Made by a program: the position numbers and the translations under genes. DNA of 64,000 nucleotides from Chitinophagaceae bacterium (GTDB lineage: Bacteria > Bacteroidota > Bacteroidia > Chitinophagales > Chitinophagaceae), in NCBI GenBank assembly GCA_016721085.1, contig JADKJI010000021.1:1-64000 (forward strand), written 5' to 3'. How positions within the stretch are numbered: position 1 is the stretch's first letter; each line of letters begins with the position of its first letter. Of this stretch, positions 46,601-55,053 are shown piece by piece. Below the pieces are notes generated by a model that worked only from the letters and a program-made list of their open reading frames with translations, was not told where the DNA came from and ran no database searches.

Positions 46601-46937
46601 TGATGGGAAAGGGAATTTAACAAGAACCGACTTGCCAGATGGGCTTCAGGTTTCTCCTATATTCTCTTTTACCGAAGTACCTGGGGCTGCAGGGAACAGT
46701 TTTTTGGCGGCCGGTAATTTTTATGGGGTAACGCCATACGAAGGAAGATATGATGGATTGTATCCTACTTTGTTTAGTTACACCAAAAACAGCAATACCT
46801 TTACAGATGGAAGTATACAGTTGCATCAGGCTGCTGAATACCGCGATATGAAATGGGTTAGTACGGGTACTGGTAAGAAGCTTTTAGTTCTTGGAAAAAA
46901 CAATGGAGGCCTGATATTTTTAAAACCTACAGAATAA
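43644..46937 (+). CDS. VCBS/FG-GAP repeat lipoprotein with ASPIC/UnbV domain
   Basis: A 1,097-residue lipoprotein (lipobox IISC, Cys20) with about twelve calcium-binding FG-GAP repeats. The first set has DINNDGLPDIYF, DVNGDGFLDIYV, DYDHDGDLDCYI, DINNDGWEDIYI, DFDNDGNKDLFI and DLDNDGDLDVVM; the second, after the middle domain, has DIDNDGLDDIYV, DANNDGFKDLYV, DIDKDGDNDLFV, DFNKDGWPDLLV and DINGDGFADILA. Between them is an ASPIC/UnbV-type domain (GIGAKAYLF, GFQSSSEPRLHFGL). Such genes often neighbour SusCD pairs in environmental Bacteroidota. Function unknown; surface glycan or protein binding is likely. Confidence 0.87.
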   Translation: MRFKPLQAIVVFTLLSIISCRSRNTLFTPLTSSETNIQFTNIPERHKGFNILYYLYYYNGGGVATGDINNDGLPDIYFTANNKGGNKLFLNKGNLKFEDITASAGVAGTSDWCSGVTMADVNGDGFLDIYVAAISKTYNLNGHNELFLNDGKGHFTESAAKYGLDFSGMTCQTAFFDYDHDGDLDCYILNESKQPHANIVDTSNRHKIDSISGDRLYRNDMNQPAAKFTDVSVASGIYQSNLGYGLGISVADINNDGWEDIYIGNDFHENDYYYINNHNGTFTESGAKHFNHYSRFSMGNDVADYNNDGQLDVVTVDMLPSEEKILKTYGSDENPDIYKVKLELNGYQYQYSKNSLQRNNGNGESFSETSLLSGVSATDWSWSPLFADFDNDGNKDLFISSGIVKRPVDLDYVRFVSDMQRNKGLDQTDKFDDEAINAMPDGSNHPYFFKGQGDLKFTDKSTDWGTGDLKGFFNGASYADLDNDGDLDVVMNCLQSEAVILKNNSIGSNYLTLQFKGEAANTQGIGAKAYLFNEGKFQYQQLMLTRGFQSSSEPRLHFGLDKKNTADSILIVWPDQRYQILKNVKTNQSLQIEQKNASAVFDYASFFPSKKAMFEDVTASTMIAWKHQENDFVDFNRQYLIPHAESTRGPRMAVADIDNDGLDDIYVCGSEGHSGVMLKQTKSGVFESTNNQLFSSPVHSDEVDALFFDANNDGFKDLYVVHGGNEQNNGDSSLADQLFFNNGKGQFVSSTSSLPKQMLINKSCVTAADIDKDGDNDLFVGGFLDASKYGMPQSSFLLLNDGKGQFSTAPSSTIALDTLGMVTTASFTDFNKDGWPDLLVTGEWMPVKLFINNKGVFTTQDVPQSNGLWQSALATDINGDGFADILAGNWGHNTKLFAGKNGPAKLYVKDFDKNGSVEQIMAYTIDGKEYTFLAKDELERPLPVLKKAYLKYGDVAGKTVDYMFYDLFKDYKELKAEVLGSSCFINDGKGNLTRTDLPDGLQVSPIFSFTEVPGAAGNSFLAAGNFYGVTPYEGRYDGLYPTLFSYTKNSNTFTDGSIQLHQAAEYRDMKWVSTGTGKKLLVLGKNNGGLIFLKPTE

Positions 46938-46943
46938 TATTTT

Positions 46944-48395
46944 ATGAGATATATTTTTGTTTCAGTAGTTGTTTTTAGTGCAATGATTGTATTACAAGGC
47001 GGATGTGCAAAAAAAGGAGCCGCTGGTGGGGATGTAACACCTCCTTTACCTCCCGTTTCTAATATACCGGTAGACTACTGGCTTACAAAAGGTGACCAGA
47101 CTGTTACATTGGAAAAACAGGGTGGAACAATCAATTTCGGATCTGTAAGTAATTCCCTTCCATTTGTAGATGTTGATTCTACTTCTGTATTTCAGACTAT
47201 CGATGGATTCGGATACACACTTACAGGTGGAAGCGCTCAATTAATAAACGGAATGGGTGCTGCAAAGGCTTCGCTTTTGCAGGAACTGTTTGGAAATGCC
47301 GCCACCAGTATCGGTGTGAGTTATCTTAGAATCAGTATTGGTGCCTCAGACTTGAGTGCATCGGCGTATAGTTATGATGATATGCCAGCAGGACAAACAG
47401 ACCCAACACTTGCAGCATTTAGTCTAGATAAGGAACAAGCAGCTGGAACAGGTCTTATTCCATTGTTGAAGGAGATAATTGCCATTAATCCATCTATTAA
47501 ACTGATGGGATCTCCATGGAGCGCACCAGTATGGATGAAAGATAATGGAAGTACCATCGGAGGAAGTCTTCAGCCCCAATATTATGATGTATATGCCAAA
47601 TACTTTGTAAAGTATATACAGCAAATGAAAGCTGAAGGTATTACTCTCGATGCCATCACTATTCAAAATGAACCACAACATGGTGGTAATAATCCCAGCA
47701 TGGTGATGTCGAGTGATCAGCAGAGGGATTTTGTAAAGAATAACCTGGGTCCGGCATTCAAAGCGGCAGGACTTACGACAAAGATCATTGTTTGGGATCA
47801 TAATTGCGATAATCCAACTTACCCCATCAATATCTTGAATGATGCAACTGCAAAATCATTTGTTGATGGTTCTGCATTCCATCTGTATGGCGGTAATATA
47901 AGTGCGCTGTCGACTGTGCATAGTGCGCATCCTGATAAGAACTTATATTTTACTGAACAATGGACAGGAGCTACTGGAACCTTTAATGGAGATTTCCGCT
48001 GGCATATCAAAAATGTGATTATTGGCTCAATGAGAAACTGGAGTAAGAATGCTTTGGAATGGAATCTGGCAAACGACCCTTCCTATGGGCCACATACACC
48101 GGGAGGATGTACAGAATGTAAAGGGGCGCTTACTATCAGTGGCTCCACATTCAACAGGAATGTTTCCTATTATATAGTTGGGCAGGCTTCTAAATTTGTT
48201 CCGACAGGATCTGTTCGTATAAATAGTACACAGACTGGTGATTTGTCTTCCGCCGCTTTTTTAACTCCAGATAAGAAAAAAGTATTGCTTGTTCTTAACG
48301 ATGGGGCTGGTAATGTGAATTTCAATATCAGGTTTAATGGCAAATGGGCCCCGGTAAGTTTGCCAGGGGGTTCTGCAGCTACATATATTTGGTAA
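46944..48395 (+). CDS. GH30 family glycoside hydrolase, lipoprotein
   Basis: A 483-residue lipoprotein (LQGGCAKK, Cys21) with a GH30 (glucosylceramidase/endo-beta-1,6-glucanase type) barrel. DGFGYTLTGGSAQLI opens the domain, LMGSPWSAPVWMKDNG follows, the acid/base Glu is in ITIQNEPQH (Glu243) and the nucleophile Glu in LYFTEQWTG (Glu338). The C-terminal beta-sandwich (YYIVGQASKFVPTGSVRI, LTPDKKKVLLVLND) is complete. In Bacteroides, GH30_3 enzymes cut beta-1,6-glucan; the subfamily here needs a tree. Starts 6 bases after the VCBS gene. Confidence 0.9.
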   Translation: MRYIFVSVVVFSAMIVLQGGCAKKGAAGGDVTPPLPPVSNIPVDYWLTKGDQTVTLEKQGGTINFGSVSNSLPFVDVDSTSVFQTIDGFGYTLTGGSAQLINGMGAAKASLLQELFGNAATSIGVSYLRISIGASDLSASAYSYDDMPAGQTDPTLAAFSLDKEQAAGTGLIPLLKEIIAINPSIKLMGSPWSAPVWMKDNGSTIGGSLQPQYYDVYAKYFVKYIQQMKAEGITLDAITIQNEPQHGGNNPSMVMSSDQQRDFVKNNLGPAFKAAGLTTKIIVWDHNCDNPTYPINILNDATAKSFVDGSAFHLYGGNISALSTVHSAHPDKNLYFTEQWTGATGTFNGDFRWHIKNVIIGSMRNWSKNALEWNLANDPSYGPHTPGGCTECKGALTISGSTFNRNVSYYIVGQASKFVPTGSVRINSTQTGDLSSAAFLTPDKKKVLLVLNDGAGNVNFNIRFNGKWAPVSLPGGSAATYIW

Positions 48396-48400
48396 TAAAT

Positions 48401-48430
48401 GGAATTGATAATTTCAATTCCTGCTTTTTT
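48401..48430 (+). terminator. Terminator or attenuator between the two GH30 genes
   Basis: GGAATTGA (48401-48408) pairs perfectly with TCAATTCC (48414-48421), followed by a run of six T. It lies in the 52-base gap between two same-strand GH30 genes, so it may lower expression of the downstream genes. Confidence 0.65.
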
Positions 48431-48447
48431 ATATTAAACTAACGATT

Positions 48448-49920
48448 ATGCGCAAGTTTTTTTATCTGTCGGCCATAGTTTCCCTCAGTGCCTGCACAGG
48501 TAGTACCACCACCACCCCTGCAGCTTCATCAACTCCAGCAACAAGTTTTTCTACTGAAGGCAAAGTGATAACCGTTTTCACGACAGCCGATAGCAGTAAT
48601 CTTCGATTGACTGCAACTGATACACTTAGTTTTCAGGAAATGGGTCAGCCGGTTGAAACACAGATATGCGTGTTTGTTGATCCAACCAAGCAATTCCAGG
48701 AGTATTTCGGTATTGGCGCCGCTCTAACAGATGCTTCAGCAGAGACCTTCTATAAATTACCAAAAGATAAGCAGCAGGAGTTTTTGAAGGCTTATTTCGA
48801 TAAGAATTCAGGCATTGGCTATACAGTTGCCAGAACAAATATCAACAGTTGCGATTTCAGCAGCGATAATTATACGTATGTTGATAGTGGTGATATGGCA
48901 CTTACTTCTTTCAATTTAAAGCACGATGAGAAATTCAAGATGCCATTTATAAAAGAAGCTATGGCTGCTGCAGGTGGTAGCCTCAATCTTTTTGCAAGTC
49001 CTTGGAGCCCTCCATCATGGATGAAAACAAACCATGATATGCTTCATGGTGGAAAATTGGATCCTGCTTTCTACGATAGCTGGGCTATGTATTATACAAA
49101 ATTCATCAAGGCTTACGAAAAAGCAGGTATACCTGTTTGGGGTATCAGTGTTCAAAACGAGCCAATGGCAACCCAGCGCTGGGAAAGTTGCGTGTATTCT
49201 GCTGAAGAAGAAAGAGACTTCCTGAAAAAACATTTGGGGCCAACAATGGAAAAAGAAGGATTGAAAGAGAAAAAGATCATTGTATGGGATCATAACCGCG
49301 ACCTGATGTTCCAGCGTGCTCAAACTTATTTCGATGATCCGGAAGCTGCAAAATATGCATGGGGTATCGGTTTCCATTGGTATGAAGACTGGAGTGGCGG
49401 TACTCAGATGTTTGAGAATGTGAAGAGAGTAAATGAAGCCTATCCAGATAAAAAGATATTTTTTACTGAAGGCTGTGCTGAAAGTTTCGACCCTAAGCGA
49501 TTCTATGCATGGAGCCTTGGAGAAGAATATGGTAAAAGTATGATCACAGATTTCAATAACGGTATGGTAGGATTTACAGACTGGAATATATTGTTAGATG
49601 AGTTGGGTGGACCTAATCATGCGAAAAATTTCTGTTTTGCTCCGGTGCATGGTGATGTAAAAACAGGACAGTTGATTTACACAAACGCTTATTACTATAT
49701 CGGACATTTCTCAAAATTCATTAAGCCGGGAGCTCGCAGGGTTACAGCAGCAGCAAGCAGAAGTCAATTACTTACCACTGCTTTCCTTAACCCCGATGGA
49801 AAGATGGTAGTGATAGTGATGAATCAGGGTAATGCTTCCACTCCATATTATATCTGGATAAAAGGTAAGGCAGCGGCTGTTACAGCAAAGCCCCATTCAA
49901 TAGCTACGTTGGTATTTTAA
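48448..49920 (+). CDS. GH30 family glycoside hydrolase, second copy
   Basis: A 490-residue lipoprotein (SLSACTGS, Cys16) with a Thr/Ala/Pro linker and a GH30 barrel: FQEYFGIGAALTDASAETF, ASPWSPPSWMKTNHDMLHGG, acid/base Glu238 in SVQNEPMATQRWESC, nucleophile Glu341 in FFTEGCAESF, and the C-terminal YYIGHFSKFIKPGARRV. It is closer to the glucosylceramidase-like GH30_1 pattern than the preceding GH30, so the two are not simple duplicates. Expected to act on beta-glucosidic bonds. Confidence 0.9.
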   Translation: MRKFFYLSAIVSLSACTGSTTTTPAASSTPATSFSTEGKVITVFTTADSSNLRLTATDTLSFQEMGQPVETQICVFVDPTKQFQEYFGIGAALTDASAETFYKLPKDKQQEFLKAYFDKNSGIGYTVARTNINSCDFSSDNYTYVDSGDMALTSFNLKHDEKFKMPFIKEAMAAAGGSLNLFASPWSPPSWMKTNHDMLHGGKLDPAFYDSWAMYYTKFIKAYEKAGIPVWGISVQNEPMATQRWESCVYSAEEERDFLKKHLGPTMEKEGLKEKKIIVWDHNRDLMFQRAQTYFDDPEAAKYAWGIGFHWYEDWSGGTQMFENVKRVNEAYPDKKIFFTEGCAESFDPKRFYAWSLGEEYGKSMITDFNNGMVGFTDWNILLDELGGPNHAKNFCFAPVHGDVKTGQLIYTNAYYYIGHFSKFIKPGARRVTAAASRSQLLTTAFLNPDGKMVVIVMNQGNASTPYYIWIKGKAAAVTAKPHSIATLVF

Positions 49921-49941
49921 CGGAATACGTTATTTTTTTAC

Positions 49942-51630
49942 ATGAAGAAACTGAATCCTATAAAATGGTTCCTACTGCCACTGCTGTTATTTGTAATGGT
50001 AGCAGATAGCTGTAGTAAGAAGTCATCTACACCTGTTCCACCACCCCCACCTACACCTGTAAATTTTTCGGTATCGAGTTGGTGGTTGAATGGGAATTTG
50101 AATCAGAGCCTTTACTATGATGCAGGGAACAACCCAATAGTAAAATTTCAGTTTTCTTCTGCTATTAATCGCAGTACTGTTGCTTCAGCACTTAGTTTCA
50201 TTGATAATACCGGAACAGCTGTTGGATATAGTGTAACATATGAAAAGGCCGATAGTGTATTATTGCTTCAGCCTTCAGCTACTTTAAAACCTATTACAAA
50301 ATATACAATAGCTGTTTCTGATCAGTTGAAGGGAAAAGATGGCGGTTCTTTTCTTACACCAAGCACTCTTCGTTTCCTTACATCTATTGATTCAACAAAT
50401 AAGTTCCCTGTAATCAGTGACGATTCATTACTGACAGTAGTGGAGAAACAGACATTCACCTATTTCTGGGATTTCGGCCATCCAGTATCTGGATTAGCCA
50501 GAGAAAGAAACTCATCAGGAGAAACAGTAACATCAGGAGGATCTGGGTTTGGAGTAATGGCCATAGTAACTGGGGTACATCGCAACTTCATCACAAGAGC
50601 ACAGGCATTAACTCGTCTTCAAACGATAACAGGATTCCTTAAGAATACAGCCAAAACATTTCATGGTGCATTCCCCCATTGGTTAAATGGTACTACGGGT
50701 GCTGCAATCCCATTCAGTACAAAAGATGATGGAGCTGACCTGGTAGAAACTTCTTATCTGGTTATGGGATTACTTACTGCACGTCAGTATTTTAATGGTG
50801 CCGATCCAGCCGAAACCGCTTTACGGGCAGATATAAATGCAATTATTAATAAAGTGGAATGGAGCTGGTTCAGGAAAGGGGCTGAAAATGTCTTGTACTG
50901 GCACTGGAGTCCTAATTACAATTGGGATATGAATATGCCAATAAAAGGTTGGAATGAATGTTTGATCACTTACGTACTGGCAGCCTCATCAACCAGTTTT
51001 AATATTCCGAAAGTAGTATATGATAATGGCTGGGCTCAGAATGGAGCTATGAAGAATAACAATGTGTATTATGGCTATAATCTGCCTTTGGGTCCTGCCT
51101 ATGGAGGCCCTTTGTTTATGAGCCAGTATTCTTTTCTCGGAATAAATCCGAACGGACTTACCGATGTATATGCAAACTACCAACAGCAAGCAACCAATCA
51201 CAGCAAGATCAATTATGAATATACACGGGCCAATCCTAAAAAGTATTTTGGTTATTCTAGTTCATGCTGGGGATTAACGGCAAGTGATATTCCAAATGGG
51301 TATACAGCCAGCTCTCCAACAAACGATATTGGGGTAATTGCGCCAACAGCTGCATTATCGGCTATGCCTTTTGTTCCTGCCGAATCAATGCAGGCTTTGA
51401 AATTCTTTTATTATACAATGGGCGATAAGCTCTGGAAACAGTATGGATTTGTAGATGCATTCAGTCTGGATAATCCCTGGTTTGCAGATTCATTCCTGGC
51501 AATTGATCAGGGACCTATCATCATTATGATTGAGAATTACAGGTCCGGCTTATTATGGAATCTGTTTACTAGCTGTCCGGAAGTAAAGACTGGAATGTTA
51601 TCACTTGGTTTTGCAGCTCCCTATCTATAG
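49942..51630 (+). CDS. GH144 family endo-beta-1,2-glucanase-type lipoprotein with Ig-like domain
   Basis: A 562-residue lipoprotein (ADSCSKKS, Cys24) with a proline linker, a Big_5-type Ig-like domain at about residues 60-150 (VKFQFSSAINRSTVASALSF) and a C-terminal (alpha/alpha)6 catalytic domain at about 165-560. Family elements: FTYFWDFGHPVSGLARERN, FPHWLNGTTG, KDDGADLVETSYLVMGLL, YWHWSPNYNWDMNMPIKGWN, ECLITYVLAASS, SSCWGLTASD and LAIDQGPIIIMIENYRSG. GH144 was described for endo-beta-1,2-glucanase of Chitinophaga and sophorose-releasing enzymes; activity here is inferred. Confidence 0.88.
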   Translation: MKKLNPIKWFLLPLLLFVMVADSCSKKSSTPVPPPPPTPVNFSVSSWWLNGNLNQSLYYDAGNNPIVKFQFSSAINRSTVASALSFIDNTGTAVGYSVTYEKADSVLLLQPSATLKPITKYTIAVSDQLKGKDGGSFLTPSTLRFLTSIDSTNKFPVISDDSLLTVVEKQTFTYFWDFGHPVSGLARERNSSGETVTSGGSGFGVMAIVTGVHRNFITRAQALTRLQTITGFLKNTAKTFHGAFPHWLNGTTGAAIPFSTKDDGADLVETSYLVMGLLTARQYFNGADPAETALRADINAIINKVEWSWFRKGAENVLYWHWSPNYNWDMNMPIKGWNECLITYVLAASSTSFNIPKVVYDNGWAQNGAMKNNNVYYGYNLPLGPAYGGPLFMSQYSFLGINPNGLTDVYANYQQQATNHSKINYEYTRANPKKYFGYSSSCWGLTASDIPNGYTASSPTNDIGVIAPTAALSAMPFVPAESMQALKFFYYTMGDKLWKQYGFVDAFSLDNPWFADSFLAIDQGPIIIMIENYRSGLLWNLFTSCPEVKTGMLSLGFAAPYL

Positions 51631-51633
51631 GAA

Positions 51634-53667
51634 TTGTTTAAACGTTGTGTGTGTATAACTGTGGCATTGAAAAAAATAATCATATTATCACTTTTGACCT
51701 TCGTTCTACATAACGCTAATGCTCAGGCTGGCTTTGGCGCGCCCGCCTATATTCAGAATTTTGGGAAGGGAAGCCCTGATCCTTCTTTAATAGGTACTCC
51801 ATTACCTGTATCAAACACTGAGTATACATTTAGTTCATCGCTTTGTCCTCCGGAAGGTTCTTACACTATAGCGAGAAGAATTAATATCAATGGCTGTTTT
51901 GCGGATGAATGGATTCCCTTATCGAAAGACAATACTGCGGGAATGGATTATGGTATGATGATGATTGTAAACAGCGGAACCATTCTAGCCAACAAGGTGG
52001 TGTATAGGGATACGATACCCAATAATATGTGTCCAGGTACTGTTTATAGTTTTTCCGTTGCTATCATTAATATCGACCGGCCTTCCAATTGTCAATTTGG
52101 ACCCGACTTCCCTGTTTTCGAATACAGGTTGGAAGATGATGCGGGCAATCTAATTGGAAAGGATACCACCCGACCTAATGTGGGGTATGCAAATCCTAGC
52201 TTCGGCTATAAGTTTAACAACTATGGCTTTGGTTTTACAATGCCAAACGGCATCAATCGATTAGTGGCACGAATCACTTTGATACGTTCAACTTATTCCT
52301 GCGCTGAAGATTTTGCAATTGATGATATTAAGATAGCTGCTGTTGGCCCCGTGGTGCACAGCTTTTTTAATAACGAACCTCCGACTACAAAAGTAAAGAG
52401 TGTTTGTTTTCAGGATAATAAAACGGTTTCAATAGGAGGAACGATGGATAACTATTATCCTAATCCTTCATTACAATGGCAGCAAAGTACAGATAGCGGA
52501 TTAACGTGGACGGATATTCCTGGTGCCACTTCCGCTACATACTCACGCGTTTTTTCTGTTGCCGATACATTCATGTTTAGATTGAGTGGAGGAGATGCAG
52601 CAACTATAGCTAATCCAAATTGCAGGGTAATTTCAAACTCAGTTAAAGTTGAGGTAGATGGATTACCTGTTGGGTATATATTTAATAGTAATTCACCTCT
52701 CTGTTCGGGACAGGATTTGATTTTTAATATAACAGGGGGTGCTTCGTATTTTATGACCGGGCCCAATGGCTTTTATGATGATTCTCCCTTCCCACATATA
52801 TTCAATTCTACCCTGGCAGATAGCGGTATGTATTATGTAGATATAAAATCTTTGGGCGGATGTCATCGTATAGATAGCACACGTGTTATAATGATAGGTA
52901 CCGATGTGCATGCTTATCCAGGCGACACTGGTATTTGTGTTGGCCGTTCCGTGCAATTAAATGCTAGTATTGGAAAAACATATCAATGGACGCCAGCCTA
53001 TGCCTTATCAAATGCTACCATCTATAATCCTGTTGCTTCTCCTGAAATTACAACAGCGTACACTGTAAAAGTTACTGATAAAGATGGATGTAGCGATACG
53101 GCTCAATTAGTAGTAAGAGTCTTGAATAAGAAAGTAGTGAAAGCAATGATGGATGCAACGGGCTATCTGTGCCGCTTTTATGATTCAGCTTCATTCAAAG
53201 ATATAAGCCTGGGAACTATTGTACATCGTGATTGGGTTTTTGGGAATGGCAATACAGATACCACAGTAACTCCACCGGTTCAATATTATTCAATACCTGC
53301 AAATCAGCAAACTTATAATGTGAAATTGGTGGTAACAGATACAGCAGGTTGTGCCGATAGTACTTTTCATGTAATAAAAGTCCAGGGGAATTGCAATATA
53401 GCCGTACCAAGTGCTTTCACACCGAATGGAGATGGAAAGAATGATTTTCTGTATCCATTGAATGCATTCAAAGCCACTAACCTTGTATTCAGGGTATTTA
53501 ATAGGTATGGTCAGATGGTTTTTGAAACGCGTGAATGGACAAATAAATGGGATGGCACTGTTAATGGAAAACCACAACAAACCGGAAGCTATGCATGGAT
53601 TTTGAGTTATATCGACGCATCTGGTAGAAAGGTGGCAATAAATGGAACTACAGTTTTAATCAGATAA
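51634..53667 (+). CDS. T9SS type B secreted protein with PKD-like repeats
   Basis: A 677-residue exported protein. There is no ATG before the signal (KKIIILSLLTFVLHNANAQ); a TTG at 51634 or 51667 or a GTG at 51661 must start it, 51667 being the most natural. The middle has Ig/PKD-like repeats (LQWQQSTDSGLTWTDIPGAT, SPLCSGQDLIFNITGGASYF, SVQLNASIGKTYQWTPAYAL, FKDISLGTIVHRDWVFGNGN). The last 90 residues are the gliding-motility-associated sorting domain (VPSAFTPNGDGKNDFLYP, LVFRVFNRYGQMVFETR, WDGTVNG). It lies between two GH144 genes with gaps of 3 and 13 bases, so it is part of this operon. Confidence 0.83.
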   Translation: MFKRCVCITVALKKIIILSLLTFVLHNANAQAGFGAPAYIQNFGKGSPDPSLIGTPLPVSNTEYTFSSSLCPPEGSYTIARRININGCFADEWIPLSKDNTAGMDYGMMMIVNSGTILANKVVYRDTIPNNMCPGTVYSFSVAIINIDRPSNCQFGPDFPVFEYRLEDDAGNLIGKDTTRPNVGYANPSFGYKFNNYGFGFTMPNGINRLVARITLIRSTYSCAEDFAIDDIKIAAVGPVVHSFFNNEPPTTKVKSVCFQDNKTVSIGGTMDNYYPNPSLQWQQSTDSGLTWTDIPGATSATYSRVFSVADTFMFRLSGGDAATIANPNCRVISNSVKVEVDGLPVGYIFNSNSPLCSGQDLIFNITGGASYFMTGPNGFYDDSPFPHIFNSTLADSGMYYVDIKSLGGCHRIDSTRVIMIGTDVHAYPGDTGICVGRSVQLNASIGKTYQWTPAYALSNATIYNPVASPEITTAYTVKVTDKDGCSDTAQLVVRVLNKKVVKAMMDATGYLCRFYDSASFKDISLGTIVHRDWVFGNGNTDTTVTPPVQYYSIPANQQTYNVKLVVTDTAGCADSTFHVIKVQGNCNIAVPSAFTPNGDGKNDFLYPLNAFKATNLVFRVFNRYGQMVFETREWTNKWDGTVNGKPQQTGSYAWILSYIDASGRKVAINGTTVLIR

Positions 53668-53680
53668 ATTTTATTCAGTT

Positions 53681-55042
53681 ATGAAACGTTTTTGGAGCGT
53701 ATTCTTTTTTCTTTTTGTAGGAATTTCTATTCAGGCGCAGAAAGTTCAAACAAAACCTGCCACTAGTGTATCGGATATCATGGCACCTGTTGGTGTTTTG
53801 AAAGGTATTTCCGATTCTGCTTTATTGGATGTGGTTCAAAAACAATCCTTCCGTTACTTCTGGAATTTTGCTCATCCTGTAAGTAATATGTCGAGAGAAA
53901 GAAGTAATGAAGCTTATGGTTATGGAGCCGATGTAGTCACAACAGGTGGAACAGGCTTTGGGATTATGAGTGTGATTGTAGCTACAGAAAGGAAATGGAT
54001 TGGCCGTGATACTGCGGCGAAGTTTTTGCTGAAGATGGTCAACTTCTTATTGAAATCTGATTCCTATCATGGCGTTTTCCCACATTGGTTAAACGGTGCT
54101 ACCGGAAAAACAATTCCATTCAGCAGGAAAGATGACGGAGCAGATTTGGTTGAAACATCATATTTGTTACAAGGACTATTATGTGCAAGACAATATTTCA
54201 ATGGTACAAATAATATAGAAACAGAACTACGAAATAGAATCGGTTGGATGTGGGGTGAAGTGGAATGGAATTGGTTTACCAATGGCGGACAAGAAGTATT
54301 GTACTGGCATTGGAGTCCCAATAACGGATGGGCTATGAATTTTCCAGTTCGGGGTTTTAATGAATGCCTTATCATGTATGTGCTTGCAGCAAGTGGGGAA
54401 CGCTATCCGGTGAGCCCTGCTGTATATCATCGTGGTTGGGCGGAAAGCAATTTCTTTAAAAACGGAAAGGAATTTTATGGTATCAAATTGCCACTAGGAT
54501 TTGATTATGGTGGTCCTTTGTTCTTCTCACAGTATTCATTCATGGGCATCGATCCCAGAGGATTGAAAGACCAATATGCCGACTATTGGGAACAGAATCG
54601 TAATCATACTCTCATCAACCGGGAGCATTCTCTTCGCAATCCGAAGAAATTTGTTGGTTATGGTGCCGATTGCTGGGGATTGACTGCTAGCGATACTTAT
54701 TATGGATACGATGCCCATTCCCCTTCTAACGATAATGGCACCATTACTCCAACAGCGGCACTTAGCGCTTTTCCATATACACCTGAATATAGTATGCAGG
54801 CATTGAAACATTTTTATTTCGATCTTGGAACATCTATCTGGAGTGAATATGGATTTGTTGATGCATTCAATGAAACCCAAAAATGGACTGCAAAAAGTCA
54901 TTTGGCTATTGATCAGGGGCCGATTGTGGTTATGATTGAAAATTATCGCAGCGGGCTTATGTGGAAACTTTTCATGAGCTGTCCGGAAATTCAAAAAGGC
55001 TTGACCAAGCTTGGCTTTCAAAGTCCTTCAATAAAAAAATAG
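53681..55042 (+). CDS. GH144 family glycoside hydrolase, second copy
   Basis: A 453-residue secreted enzyme (signal FFFLFVGISIQAQ). The catalytic domain has QSFRYFWNFAHPVSNMSRER, GVFPHWLNGATG, KDDGADLVETSYLLQGLLCA, YWHWSPNNGWAMNFPVRGFN, ECLIMYVLAASGERYPV, DCWGLTASDT and LAIDQGPIVVMIENYRSG, the same order as the first GH144. It lacks the Ig-like domain and the lipoprotein Cys, so it should be periplasmic. Family known from beta-1,2-glucan degraders. The next GH144 starts 11 bases downstream. Confidence 0.88.
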   Translation: MKRFWSVFFFLFVGISIQAQKVQTKPATSVSDIMAPVGVLKGISDSALLDVVQKQSFRYFWNFAHPVSNMSRERSNEAYGYGADVVTTGGTGFGIMSVIVATERKWIGRDTAAKFLLKMVNFLLKSDSYHGVFPHWLNGATGKTIPFSRKDDGADLVETSYLLQGLLCARQYFNGTNNIETELRNRIGWMWGEVEWNWFTNGGQEVLYWHWSPNNGWAMNFPVRGFNECLIMYVLAASGERYPVSPAVYHRGWAESNFFKNGKEFYGIKLPLGFDYGGPLFFSQYSFMGIDPRGLKDQYADYWEQNRNHTLINREHSLRNPKKFVGYGADCWGLTASDTYYGYDAHSPSNDNGTITPTAALSAFPYTPEYSMQALKHFYFDLGTSIWSEYGFVDAFNETQKWTAKSHLAIDQGPIVVMIENYRSGLMWKLFMSCPEIQKGLTKLGFQSPSIKK

Positions 55043-55053
55043 AAAGGAAAAAT

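Noticed and set aside
46944..49920. The two GH30 genes as a recent tandem duplication
   Set aside because: The two proteins differ throughout, including around the catalytic Glu residues, so they are distant family members.
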